In this document: piece by piece, positions 1 through 11,376 of the stretch
Layout of the letters: the number at the start of each line of letters is the position of its first letter
Numbering within the stretch: the first letter of the stretch is position 1
Assembly (NCBI GenBank): GCA_018881555.1
Contig: JACAXG010000024.1
Coordinates: 7,930,298 to 7,994,297, forward strand
DNA from: Amblyornis subalaris
Lineage: Eukaryota > Chordata > Aves > Passeriformes > Ptilonorhynchidae
DNA: 64,000 bases
Direction of reading: 5' to 3'
Position numbers and translations under genes: made by a program
Notes under the pieces: generated by a model
What the model was told of the DNA's origin: nothing
The model's input: the letters and a program-made list of their open reading frames with translations, nothing else
Database searches by the model: none

Positions 1-1216
1 CTGTTCTTCTTATCAGTTAAAAATTAGCAAGTTATTCCTCAAATTTAAACAGCTTTATTTATGGAAAAACTTTGCTTTCCCTAGAGGTCAAGCATCCAGA
101 ACAAGAGTCATGTATCTTACTTCGTAATAAACTTGGAGGATTTTCAATGCCAACAAAGCAATTAGTGACAGTGTCCAAAAGCCAACAGGGCCAGCTCAAA
201 GGGAAACATACACAACTCTTAGAGGGAAGCAGAGAAGGCCAAGTAATCACTTATCTATCCTCCAGTGTGGAGGAATCATACGTAGACCCTCAAAATGATT
301 TGCATGGCAACTCTTGTTGCATTAACAAAACTCTGTCCCAGCACAGAAACTAAGACTTGGTTCCATGTCAAAATTACATTTAGTTCAATAAATCAAATTT
401 GACAAGTCCCAAGCAGACAATTTTAAGACTGTAGTCCACAATAATTCTTTGATCTAACAAACCTGTAACAGATCTTTGGGAGGTTTTTGGTTGGTTGACT
501 TGGGGTTCTCACGGGGCGTTTGGGCAGGGAGGGTGTTTGTTGCTATTTTGTTGGGTGTTTTATAAACATCAGCCAGACTACCAGGTTATCACTAACTACA
601 GGTGGTTGTGTCACAAGCGTTCCTTCAATGTTGCAACAGACACAGGCAAAGAACAGAAAGGCTAAATAACTTAAGGAGCCAGACTAACTTAATGTCCATT
701 AATATCAGTTTGCCTGTATATATGTATCAGTGTTAATACGCACAATTCTACATGCTGTGCTTTGCCATGAGGACCAGACCAATCTAAATCAACCTTAAAA
801 GACATACTAATACTGTAATTTATAATTAAGATTGTTTACTTATTCATTATGTTACAAAGCAAATAAAAGAGAAAAAAAAGATAGTTACAGAGTCAGGCTT
901 CCAACAGGTTTATATCATTTGCATAATCAACTCTTATTATGGACCCAAACACTTTGTTCTATTATTGAGCAGGGCCCCAAACTGACCTACAAATAGGTCA
1001 GCTATTTTTGTTTCTTGCATATTTTAATTCAAGTGATTGCATCAAGAAGGAAATGCCAGTTAATGAATGAACTAACACAGAAGTGTAAAGTAAGAATCTC
1101 TTCTATAAAACCATACAAACTAACACAAAAGTGTAAAGTAAGAATCTCTTTTATAAAACCACACAAACATCAGAAGGTAGTATTTTGGTACAGGTTAAAA
1201 TGGATCATAACTGTAC
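1..1216 (-). other. ATXN10: ATXN10 intron 2 (partial)
   Basis: This AT-rich sequence lies past the exon 2 donor and runs off the left edge. The next human-type exon peptide is not found here on the minus strand. The only notable structure is the 48-bp tandem duplication at 1071-1166. Confidence 0.8.
1071..1166. repeat. Two-copy 48-bp tandem duplication
   Basis: Unit 1 is 1071-1118 and unit 2 is 1119-1166. Both start ACTAACACA and share GTGTAAAGTAAGAATCTCTT. They differ at only three positions, all transitions. It lies in ATXN10 intron 2, just downstream of the exon 2 donor in transcript direction. Confidence 0.9.
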
Positions 1217-1408
1217 CTCATGACATGTTGATTCTTGGCACACTCAACACAGGCATTCCTCAGACATCTGAAGCATTCTGCTANGAGCAGCAAGCAGCTG
1301 CCTAGATCTTCCAGTCCACAGGAGTTCTTACAGGTCTGCTCAATGGCACTTGAGGCGCTTGTCAGGATTTCCAGGAGGTCCCGAAATACACTTTCTTTTG
1401 CCGTTTCT
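1217..1408 (-). CDS. ATXN10: ATXN10 (ataxin-10) coding exon 2
   Basis: This is an internal coding exon of 192 bases. The acceptor is TTTCAG just right of 1408 and the donor GTACAG just left of 1217. It enters and leaves in the same phase: one base completes an Arg codon, 63 codons follow, then two bases remain. The peptide begins RETAKESVFRDLLEIL and includes AECFRCLRNACVECAKNQHV. It lines up with the N-terminal region of human ataxin-10 as I know it (RETAPRTIFQRVLDIL, ECFRCLRNACIECSVNQ). Ataxin-10 is a cytoplasmic armadillo-like helical repeat protein linked to neuronal survival and neurite outgrowth; intronic ATTCT expansion of the human gene causes SCA10, but that intron is not in this window. 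An ambiguous base at 1286 leaves one residue undefined (Leu, Ile or Val) in LLLXAEC. Later exons lie beyond the left edge. Confidence 0.95.
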
Positions 1409-2630
1409 CTGAAATACATACATTTGTGGTGAAAAAAAAATGCACTGCTACCAAAAAGCCTATGACATTGACAATTCTTATTGTAAACCTGAGGACATTT
1501 CTGCAGCAACTTTTAACCATTCATAGTATTTAACTATTCATAGTCTTTCAAATAGGAAGAGCAAAATACACCACACAATCCTCCCACCAGCCTTTTCAGA
1601 AAAGAGGCTGTAGGAGAGTTGTGTTGCCGTAGTATTCCTTGTGACTTTTCAACAGCTCTTTGGATTTTTAGTGAAAAGGAAAAAAATTCTCCCCAATGTG
1701 TAGAGCTGGCATGTTTATACATGACACCGTGTGCTGCTTTAAAAGGGATTGATTTAATTCACGAACACAGTTTAGATGTCCAGCATTACATACTTCAAAA
1801 GAATAAGCTATGAGAAGCTCCAGCCTGCCACAGATTTCCTCAGAGGGACAAAGAGAGATCATGGAGAAAGCTGGTGGCTGCACAAGCATCATTCTGAAGT
1901 GTGTGAATCAAAGTCAAGGGAAAAAGCCAACTCTGTCCACCTCAGTAGACAACTACCCAACACAGAAAGTACCAGGCCACTTCCTGGAGCACCCAGACCT
2001 AGGAAAACAGCGCTACCAAACCATAAGCATATACAAAAATGCATATGAATGGATGACAGCCGATGGTGCTGCTCCATATTCACCAGCCTCCCCAGGACCA
2101 ACACACACACACCCGCAGATTATCTGTCACACAGACACAGATGCACAACATTTCCAAAATACAGCTATTTGTGTACGCTCTGCCCTGATTTTATGTCCAC
2201 AAAAGAGATGAAGGCAGCACACGACAAATGTTGCTAACTCAGTTCTGATATCACATGCTGGTGGAGAGAAGCCACACCAGAGAGCGTTTATGGCATTGCT
2301 ACAGGGATGTTCAATAAATTTGCTCATCCAGTACCTCTGACCAGGGTCAGGAAAAGGAAATCCAGATGCAGCCTCCTTGAACCTTAAATAGACTTGTCAT
2401 GTACTCAAGATCAAAAGAAGAAAGCAAGATGAGATGAAATATAAAGTACCATTAAATAAAATGTTCACACAGAAAACTCTCCCTAAAGGAGAATTAAAAA
2501 ATCTCTTGATCAAACACTACTGGATGGTACAGTATTACCTGGGTTCTGCTGCTCACTCAAATGTCTACTCATTTGCACAATTAGACATTCTACCTTCTCT
2601 TTCATAATTGATCACGTCCATAAACCAAAC

Positions 2631-2800
2631 CACAGAATCACTGATGTTGGAAAAGACCCTTAAGATCATCGAGTCCAACATGAAGCAAACACTACTAACT
2701 CCACCATGTCCCCTAAGCACCATGTCTACACTTCCTAGCTATAACACCCTTAGACAAGTCTGGAGACAGTATTTCCCACCTCTACTCCTGCCATGTTTTC
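2631..2800 (-). mobile_element. CR1 LINE 3' fragment
   Basis: The left edge reads CACAGAATCACTGATGTTGG, followed by AAAAGACCCTTAAGATCATC and a 'GAGTCCAAC' block. This is the reverse complement of the CR1 3' end. It then continues through the 'CTAAGCACCATGTCTACAC' block, diverged from consensus. The right boundary is approximate. Confidence 0.85.
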
Positions 2801-5800
2801 CTTCCTAGACTCTCTTAGTCTTTACTCTCAGTTCACATTTCCCAAGTCCCTTACCAGACTTGTTCCTCCAATAGTGACACTTTTATGTTTGGCTACAGCT
2901 TACTGACAGTACAGTGCATCCAATACTGAGGTGTATTAGAGCGTGGAAGAGACTTACAAAGAAGGGAAAATGCTGTAAGAAATACAAAAACATACACTAA
3001 TGTCACTAAATTATTACAACATTACATTTCAGATCTCCAGGAAGTATGTATTGTATTTTGCAGCCTCATAGCTGATCAAGACCAATACATTTACACATTC
3101 TCCATCTACACTAAAACATTAAAAAAATCACCACTGCATCACTGAGAATTATGGGGGGGGAGCTACATTTTACAGTGTAATACCGAGGGGAAAATACCAA
3201 AGCGGCACAAAAAACTAAGACCAAAAGCAGAGCTGGCCCTCAGTCACAAAGAAAAGAGTGGAGCTTACACAACCAGAAAAAAAGTCTGGAATTTGGTTTT
3301 GGTTTCAAGACCGAAGAAAATATATTCATGGAACTTGAACCTTCAACTTACAAGAAGTGGTGCAGCTCCTGCCACTTCATGACGCCAAAAGAAGAGTCAG
3401 TGGCTGACGTACCACAATCCCCATGGGAAATGCATCAGAGACAAGTTTTTCTAAATGTCAGAAGAGCTACGGTCTGGTAAAGTAGCCCCAAGCCGGGGAG
3501 TGTTTCTTCCATGGAGCAGAATCATTAGCTGTTCTGAGTTCTTAAATGATGACATTACTCTAAAATGGGACAACTCAATCCACTGTAGTTTCCTTCGTAT
3601 CAGCCTATGCCTTGTGTTGGACTATCCCATGAAACAGGTCATTTCCTGACACAACTGCAAAACACAGAAATCAGTGGTCCATGCAAAACATACGACTGTA
3701 CAATATTCACTTATTTGAATTGCTAACAGAGAAATGAAAGAAGCCACAAGAACTTTTGCACACAGTTTCGTGACTCCACGGGTAAAAGGACATCTTACAG
3801 TTATTCTTGTGCTGGAAAAGCTCCACTCTCCTGGCAGAGCTATGCAGCAGAACAGAACTTCTAGTCTGACACTGGATCACAAACATACCACGCTGTTGTG
3901 ACAATTTTTCTTTTAATATTAGATTGGAAAAAAAAAAAAACTAAGAGTGCAGACATTTCCAGTAAAATACGAAGATGAAAAACTTTTGTGTCCTAATGGA
4001 GCAAGCATGGGGTACATAAGCGCCTGTCCTCTCTATGAATGCAGATGTGGAGTTTTTTACATCCTTCAGGAAAGACAGAACTCTACATCTGTCTCCTCAA
4101 CACTACGAAAGAAAANGAACGTGCTCAAGCCGTTCCGGGCAGAAATCGAATCTCAAAGCCTAAGTAAGCAAGCAAAAGATATTCCAAATGAACAAGGACT
4201 GACTTAAAGGTTGTTTGATAAAGCAGGATTCTGTTTTGAGAAAATTTACATGTGACTCTTGTACTTAAGCATTCAAACAGCACTGCAATTTGAACGTGTA
4301 CTACAAGGGAATTTTAAAGAAAATTGTCCTTCTGAATAAAAAATGCTCTAAATTCTCAAATTAGTAAGAAGCGCATGAAGTATTTACCGAACATTAAGAA
4401 ATCAAACAAGACTGACTTCAGGTAACTGTTCCCCAGCAATGCTTACAAACAGTTTTCAAAAAATCATCTTTTTCCAGCAGCACAACAAAAGATTCACATA
4501 CAGATAAAAAGTAGCAGCTACAAATATTTAAAATATATTTTTGAAATGGCAAATATTGTCCTTCTATAATATTTTCCCTACTTTTTAATATATAAAACTA
4601 GTGAAGAGCCTGCTAATAGGACTTTAGATTAAAAGAATACCTTCTATTATAAACACACCTTGAAATCCATCCAGAACTGCTTTGTGGATATTCCACAAAC
4701 TTCTGTTTCCTATGTTTGGTTGCCTAACACAGCAGCTCCACAATTTGCTACTGCTACCTGTCCTTTATTTCCACATCAAGTTCTGCGGGAATACAAAAGG
4801 AAGCAGAAGCAAAGGGTACAGCAACCCAGCTCTCAGACAAGGAGGACATGCACAATTTCTTAAGTCAAAACAAAGAGTCTGAATTCCTGTATCCATGCCA
4901 AAAGGAAGATTACTGTCACTCCTTGTAAGACCTGTTTGATTGGCAAAAACAGAAAGTCTACAAGATACCACCCTAGCGAACACAAGGGTTAAAAACAATA
5001 ACGCGAACCTGTTCAAAAGACCAGGGCTCCAAAAAATAATGAAATTAGGCAGGAATTATGCAAACAATCCACAAACTCACAAGTCTGTATTTCCACTCTA
5101 AGTTTTAGGTACTTGCACAACTCCACTTCTGTAAGCAGAGTCCCTCAAAAGCCTTTAAAGTACTTATCTTCACAGAATTCCTAGTAACAGAATAAAGCCA
5201 TTTTCTTCTTTTTCTAGCTTAGTAATGGAAGCATAAAGAAATCAACTAATTTGCTAAGAGCACTAGAAGCCTTGAGTAAATCACGTAGCCGAACACAAGC
5301 CTTCCAAATTCCACACCACGGTCTCATAGTTGGGACATTATTTCCTCACTTTATTTCCTTCTGAGTTACGAACACTAGAACTCACATTTTTAATTTGTTT
5401 CCACAAGCACTCAACAGTCATGTAAAAACGAAAGAATTGTCACTAAATATCACAACTTCAAACATCAAACATCCATTGGGTTGTGTCTTCATGGTTCCAC
5501 AGCACCAACATCAGAATTTATCACAGCTGGCAAATTTTTTGCCAGAGTTGCTCTTAGACCCATTCTGTCACATCTATGGGATCTAAAGTAACACTACAGC
5601 TTTGTCCTTCTGGAAGGACAATTACAGTGTCTTTCTTCCAGCCCACTTGTACCCACAAAACTTGTCTGTTTTGGGGAATATCCACTCCTCTTTCAAACTC
5701 AGTGGAAGAGCTTTCAGGGAGCAAGGCAGAGAAAGCATCAGCCTGCAAGCCCAAAATTTGTGCAGATCCTTCCCCCTTTCTAGAGAAATTGAGATGAACA

Positions 5801-6524
5801 CCAGAAGAAGGTCTCCTGCATCTCCTGCACCCACAGAGGTCACAATAAAACATTTTTAAGTACATCTTCCCCCCTTGTCCCCCGACTTTCAAATGTGGAT
5901 TTGAGTAACAAAACTGTACTGGGAATTTAAACAAATTAAAACAAAACACCAGCCCAATTTTATGCCAAGCTAAAGTTTGATTTCTTTGTCCTCAGGTGTC
6001 AAGACCTTCAATTACTGTTAGGAGTAAGCACAAACTTCCCACCAAGCTGTCTCCTCCCTCCTCCCAGGAAGAGCAAAACCCATTCTTCTAACCCCAGTCG
6101 CCCAGCTGAACCTCTCTAAGCCGAGCCTCTGCCAAAGCCAACAGTGCTGTGTGGTATTGCAGAGGTCTCCCTGACCTTACAGGCACTGCAATCCTCCATA
6201 CCTGCCCCATTTCTCCAGTAGCCCCATTCTGTCTTTACTTATCTCAAACCTGAGGGGCATCCAACCTTTCCTCCCAGTGAAGCCAGTGGAGCCCATCCTG
6301 CCACATAGCACATGCTCTTTGTCCACAAGGCCCACAGTCACCACTCTCATCCCAAAGCTTTGTCCTCACATGGGAATGAGGCTGTTGCCCAGCAGAGCCT
6401 CACAGAGGCATATCTTACCCACCCTGCAGGGCTTCTGTGGCTTCCTGCCCCACAGCAGCTACATCCCCCGTGACGTGCCTGCCCAGAAAGGCANCACAAG
6501 CGTCAAACATGGTCCATGGGAATC

Positions 6525-7275
6525 CTGTGAGGTTCAACAAAACCAAGTGCTGGTGCTGCACCTGGGTCAGCCAATATCAATCCACACTTGGGATGAGCAA
6601 CTGGAGAGCCCCGGGAGAAGGACTTGGGGGTGCTGGGGGGTGAGAAGAGCCGGCCCTGCCCCAGACGTGTGCACTGGGACCCAGAACTCCCCTGTGCCGG
6701 GCTGGGCCCCCAGCAAGGGCAGCAGGGGAGGGGGGGATTCTGCACCTTTGCCCCCTCTGCTGAGACCCCACCTGCAGAGCTGCCTCCAGCCCTGGGGCCC
6801 TGCACAACAAGGACACAGAGCTNCTGAAGCAAGTCCAGAGGAGGCACCAAGATGATCACAGGGGCTGGAGCACCTCTGCTCTAAGGAAAGGCTGGGAGAA
6901 TTGGCATTGTTCAGCCTAGAGAAGAGAAGCTTTGGGGGGACCTAGTTGGGACCTTCCAGTATCTTAAGGGAGCCCGCAAGAAGATGGAGATTATTTACAA
7001 GATCTTGGAACGACACGACAAGGGGAAATTGCTTCGCACTGACAGAAATAGGTTTAGATTAGATGTTAGGAAGAAATTCTTCCGTGCGGGGGTGGTGAGG
7101 CCCTGGCACAGGGCGCCCAGAGAAGCTGTGGCTGCCCCATCCCTGGAAATGTTCAAAGCTAGGTTGGATAAGGCTTGGAGCAAGCCGGTCTAGTGGGAAA
7201 TGTCCCTGCCCATGGCAAGTGTGGGACCGGATGAGCTTTAACGTCCCTCCAACTCAAACCATTCTGTGTCTGTAG
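6525..7275 (+). mobile_element. CR1 LINE, 3' part of ORF2 plus 3' tail
   Basis: This is one of the longest CR1 copies in the window. It runs from GTTCAACAAAACCAAGTG through GAGAAGGACTTGGGGGTGCT, GTTCAGCCTAGAGAAGAGAA and GCCCCATCCCTGGAAATGTT to the tail CCAACTCAAACCATTCTGTG. A decayed ORF2 C-terminus is visible as RFRLDVRKKFF followed by APSLEMFKARLDKAW. It contains substitutions and internal deletions and cannot encode an intact enzyme. It ends about 320 bp inside intron 1 from the exon 1 donor. Some G+C here comes from the CR1, not from the promoter island. Confidence 0.95.
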
Positions 7276-7479
7276 GATATTTTATGCCATCCACGACTGG
7301 GAGACAAACACCTTTCCTCCGTCCTACAGGGGCAGGGACTAAGCACACTGCAGCTCCTCATCAACTCCCTGGGGCAGGAAGGGAGGAGCGACAGGTCACC
7401 CTCCCACACGCACAGCCCCGGGAGAAGGCGGGGGGTGCAGAAGTTCCCCAGCAGAGACTTCAGCCATGTCCCTCTGCTG

Positions 7480-7800
7480 GCACCGAGAGCCCCTTCGCAG
7501 CCCGCAACCGACTCCACGAGGCGCAAGACCGCACTGGGAGCCGGGGCGAGCCCTGCCCAACATCCGCCGGCACCGCCGCTCCCTCCTNCCCGCTACCTGG
7601 GCTGCGCCTCCCGGAAAAGACCCGACAGCACCCGCACGCTCTCCAGGCGGGCCGCGGACAGCGCTTCCGCTCCCGCCGCCGCCATCGCCCGCCCCGGCCT
7701 CGCTCCGCCTCCGCCGCGCGGAAATGGCGGCGGTGCCGCCCCGCCGGGCGGGGGTGGGCTGTGTAGGGCCGCGGGCGAAATGGCCGCCGCTCGTGAGGAG
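7480..7800 (-). promoter_or_regulatory. ATXN10: CpG-island promoter of ATXN10
   Basis: This is the densest CpG and G+C stretch in the window, spanning coding exon 1 and its upstream side. Right of the ATG lie a composite ETS/YY1-like motif CGGAAATGGCGGC (7719-7731, plus-strand reading) and an Sp1-type GC box GGGCGGGG (7746-7753). A second AAATGG-centred motif lies near 7778-7785. No TATA box is evident. This fits a broad TATA-less housekeeping promoter with transcription starting around 7700-7790; the exact start cannot be read from sequence. No gene was recognised on the opposite side, so there is no evidence for a bidirectional promoter. Confidence 0.8.
7597..7685 (-). CDS. ATXN10: ATXN10 coding exon 1 with start codon
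   Basis: The ATG is at 7683-7685 on the minus strand, inside the CpG island. Twenty-nine codons follow, beginning MAAAGAEALSAARLES and ending VLSGLFREAQP. Two bases (AG) then precede the donor GTAGCG at 7591-7596. The leftover AG joins the first base of exon 2 to make Arg, giving ...REAQP-R-ETAKES across the junction, which resembles human ...LTALFKEQRN-RETAPR. The predicted N-terminus is shorter than the human one, which carries a longer Pro-rich leader; this depends on the ATG chosen. I chose this ATG because it is in frame with exon 2, in a GC-rich promoter-proximal position, and gives a plausible N-terminus. Together the two exons encode about the first 93 residues of a protein that is about 475 residues in human. 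Confidence 0.92.
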
Positions 7801-9569
7801 GCGCTTGGTTTTCCGTTGCTTTTTACTTACCAGTCCCTTGCCTTTCCCTTTGTTGTTTATTCGCTTTCGCTTTCCCCCTCCCTTTTTTCCAGGAGGAAAC
7901 TCACCGCGGCGCTTGCTTCCCTCATGCAGCTGCTGCGCGCCCCACACTTCACCCCGTGTGCTCTTGGAGATACCTGCCTCGAAACAAAACAAATATTAAA
8001 TAAATATAAAAACACATAAATTAGGCGAATAATTATTTCATGCTTAATATCTTAGTTATATAAAGGCGTCCCTGTCCCAGCTAAGACTCTGGAAGACAAT
8101 TGCCCCAAACCAGCAAATGCTGGCTCTGCAGAAGGCAAAGCAGGTCAAATACGTTGAATCCCTCCCATCTCAAATGTTTATTAAGGGCCGCTGGTTCTAA
8201 TCATAACACGTGTACTGACTGTGCCCCTTTTTTGGGCTCTGGAAAAAGTTACTTTACAGTAAAGAAGCAAATCCTGCAGCCTAAATGTTTTATAGATTTC
8301 CAGCATAAATACTAGTTCTCTGACTCGTATTTTGGGCCTATATTATATTAAGTATGACTTAGGCCGCACAGCTTTGAAGCTGCAGACCAAAAGCTTTTCT
8401 TTTTGGTCTAGCATTTAATAGCATCCAGTGAAATTGATCAATGCACTTAGAAAAATGCTTCTGATTTGCCTTTGTTGGTAAACTGTGGAGCACACCCTGT
8501 CCTTATGCGGGCCTCAATTTCCTGCTTAGAATGGGCAAATTACAGAGCATTGCCAAGGAATTCTGCATTAAGACGAGGAACAGCAGATCTGAGAGGAGAT
8601 AGAATCATCTTTTTAAACACCAAAGATAGAACAGAATCCATATGAAATGGATACTGCAGACTGTCTCAAACCCAAGAATAACTATTGCAATCTGAAGCCA
8701 ACTCCAGAGCTTATTTGGCTTCAGGTAAGATGTTACATGTGTCTAAAGGCCATAAAAGAGCAGGTACATTTGATGTTGAGATTTACGTGTCACTCGTTTT
8801 GTTATGTAATATCATAAATAAACTTAATTCTTCATAAGAAAGAAATCCCTCCACCTGAAAAAAAAGCCTGCAAGGCCTTGGAGGAANTGTTCAAAGCACT
8901 AGCATTTTGTCCTGGAAACAAATTATGTCTTCCAAGAAGCAAACATAGATGAAATGCTGTCAGCTGCACAGTTGTCAGGCTCAGAGTAACTGCAGGGACT
9001 CTTGCCTCCTTTGTTATATGCAGTCCAATTTCCAGAGGCAATGAGGAATTTTGTAACTGTCATCTGCCCTTCACAAAGATTTTATGCCACATTTGCATGA
9101 GTGTTCTTGTCAGGATCAGCATTATCCCCATCATGTTGACCAACTGCACGAGCATATGGAAGGANGCTATCCTTGCTCTGTTCAGCTGGATCAAAGAGAT
9201 GCTACTTAGGATATCTGGTACCCAAAGCCTGGTTCCCTGCTAGCCTGGGGAATTTCATGGCACATGAATTTTAGCTCATTCATGTACCAGTTGATTTATA
9301 TGATGTAGAATTTAAAGTCAGGGTTTTGTGTAGAACAGAGGGAAATGCAGCTGAATTGTAAGAAGGATGGTACTGAATTCAAGGAGGTTTTGTGTATGTT
9401 ACCTTACCTCATCCTGCACTTTTTCCCATGCTACGAGGGCCAGGGAGAGGCCTCCTTCTGTTTAGAAATTTATTCTCGTGGATAGAAAATCTCCCTATTA
9501 CAGGGTTAATGCCAATTTGGATAAAACTAAACCTTAAAAAAGTCACTGATTTTTCATCTTCTTGAGCGT

Positions 9570-9726
9570 CAGGTAATGCCCCATCCCTGGAAGTGTTCAC
9601 GTTCAGGTTGGACAAGGCTTGGAGCAACCTGGTCTAGTGGAAGGTGCCCCTGCCCAAGGCAGGGGGGTGGAATGAGATGCTCTTTAAGGTCCCTTCCAAC
9701 CCAAACTAGTCCATGATTCTATGATT
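9570..9726 (+). mobile_element. CR1 LINE 3' end
   Basis: It begins near GCCCCATCCCTGGAAGTGTT and passes through AGGTTGGACAAGGCTTGGAG. It ends in the tail CCATGATTCTATGATT, typical of CR1 3' termini. The 5' side is truncated. Confidence 0.95.
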
Positions 9727-11337
9727 TACAGTAATATGTAGTTTAACACTGCTGCAGGCAAAAAAAATTGGTTACCACCAATCAGTTACCGTTACCAGTT
9801 TAATTTCTGTAGGAAAAGATAGGGATGCTCCAGGCCCTACACAAAGAAGGGAAGAACACCTCTCTCCACAAGGCAGGCTGCACTTTACACCAATCATGAG
9901 ACTAAGGGAAAAATTATGGATGTGGGGGATGTGGCAGTAAGCAATGAGCTTACAGAAAAGCTGCGTAGAGGCAAGATATCTGAAATAAGTTCTAAACATC
10001 TTGTTTAAGGTTTTGTGGTAAAGAAGGGTTCTTGAGGAGGACTGTGAAGGTGAGAGCCTGCAGTTCCTAGTTTCCTCTTGTGACCTTCTCCACTATACAG
10101 TGTCACTTTTAGTCCTGGAATCCCGTGTGAAAATGCTCCTATGAGCAATGCTAGATTTGATAGTTATGCCATATAATGTAGATTTACCATACAAATACAA
10201 TCAGATCTCACCTCTCGTGAAAATCTTGGCTTTTCCTGTGTTTTCATAGCAGCAACAGCTTTTCTGGACTTCAGCAGCCTAGACAACTGAGCATCCAAAA
10301 AGCTGCTATTAAGGCAGTGCACATAAATCACCTCTGTGCTCTATGCTGAGCTCACCAGGCTTTTGTGCTTCCATGGAGTCACTCTGTGCCACAGGACAGG
10401 GAGTTCGAGCAGACTCATTGCTTTTGCACAGTGTGGAGTCACTCTCCACATGCACATTAAACCTGCTGGGATTGCACTATATTTGCTGAGCTACACATGG
10501 CAAACTTATCTCTTTGGGGGCTGTGGCAGCCACTGGTTAGCATCTGTGAGCAAAATCCTCCAAAATCCTGTGTATAGCCCTGGAAATGCTATCTAACTTC
10601 TGTTGCTTGGGAAATGTAATGCATCCGCTAAGCCTGCAGTCCAGCCTGGCTCCTTCAAATGTCTTACAAAGATGCTGTTGGAGAGATGGGAATACTCTTT
10701 GAAACTGTGTCTCATTCGCAGAAAATAGAAATAGATATCCCTACTAAGGAGCAGAAATAACCAAAAGTTCCTCACCACCTGGTCGCTCTCAGGGAATAAA
10801 GGGCCATGTGCTTGAATATTTTCGAGGAACTCACCAGTTATATAGTCTTTTTTAATAGATGTGTCAAGCCTAGCCCCTTATGAATGGATGAGCAAAAGGA
10901 AATGCCCACAGGGAATCCCACGTTACCTGGCAGTGCTCCCATTTATCAGCGTTGGTGTGCCTTGTCAATGCTGAGAAATTTGCTGCAGGGAACAGACAAG
11001 GGCTAAAAGAATGAAGAACAAAAAAACCCCATATAGTGACTCAGAGTATCTCCTATTTTGAGTTACTGCTGGTGCTTGGAAGTGGAGAATTGTAGCTGTG
11101 ATCCTGACCATGCTCCGTATTACGAAATAGGGATTAAATCCCTCCAGCTCTGTCAAAAGCCTGACACCTAGTGGAGGTAAAATAGTGGACAGCAGAACTC
11201 AGCCTAAAACCATCTGACTGCTGAGTTCATATTATTCACTGCCGGTGTTGAGTCCATTTAATTTGTTAATTCTGTCTGTGAAATTCAAAATATGAGTTAG
11301 CCTACTCATCTTTATAGTACACTAAAATCACAGGATA

Positions 11338-11376
11338 TGGATCCCTTCCAACTCAGAATAATCTAGGATTCTAAAT
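11338..11376 (+). mobile_element. Possible CR1 3' tail remnant
   Basis: A short match to the CR1 terminus: GATCCCTTCCAACTCAGAAT followed by a degraded TCTAGGATTCTA. It is too short for certainty. Confidence 0.45.

Larger units (their letters stand above)
1409..7596 (-). other. ATXN10: ATXN10 intron 1
   Basis: This is a 6.2-kb intron between the GTAGCG donor after exon 1 and the pyrimidine-rich TTTCAG acceptor of exon 2. It is AT-rich and holds a CR1 3' end near 2631-2800 (minus) and a longer CR1 at 6525-7275 (plus). I saw no further exon or RNA gene. Open frames within it are short and show no family resemblance. Confidence 0.85.

Noticed and set aside
5554..5949. 131-codon minus-strand open frame in ATXN10 intron 1
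   Set aside because: No recognisable domain and no splice context in phase with ATXN10; this length is expected by chance across six frames of 64 kb.
6277..6859. Long open frames on both strands (up to 192 codons)
   Set aside because: They fall largely in a CR1 copy and its flank; the readable ORF2 pieces are in other, broken frames.
7266..8019. Several long overlapping open frames on both strands around the CpG island
   Set aside because: High G+C removes stop codons by chance. The real coding frame here is the short exon 1 on the minus strand, which joins in phase to exon 2; the long frames show no known protein.
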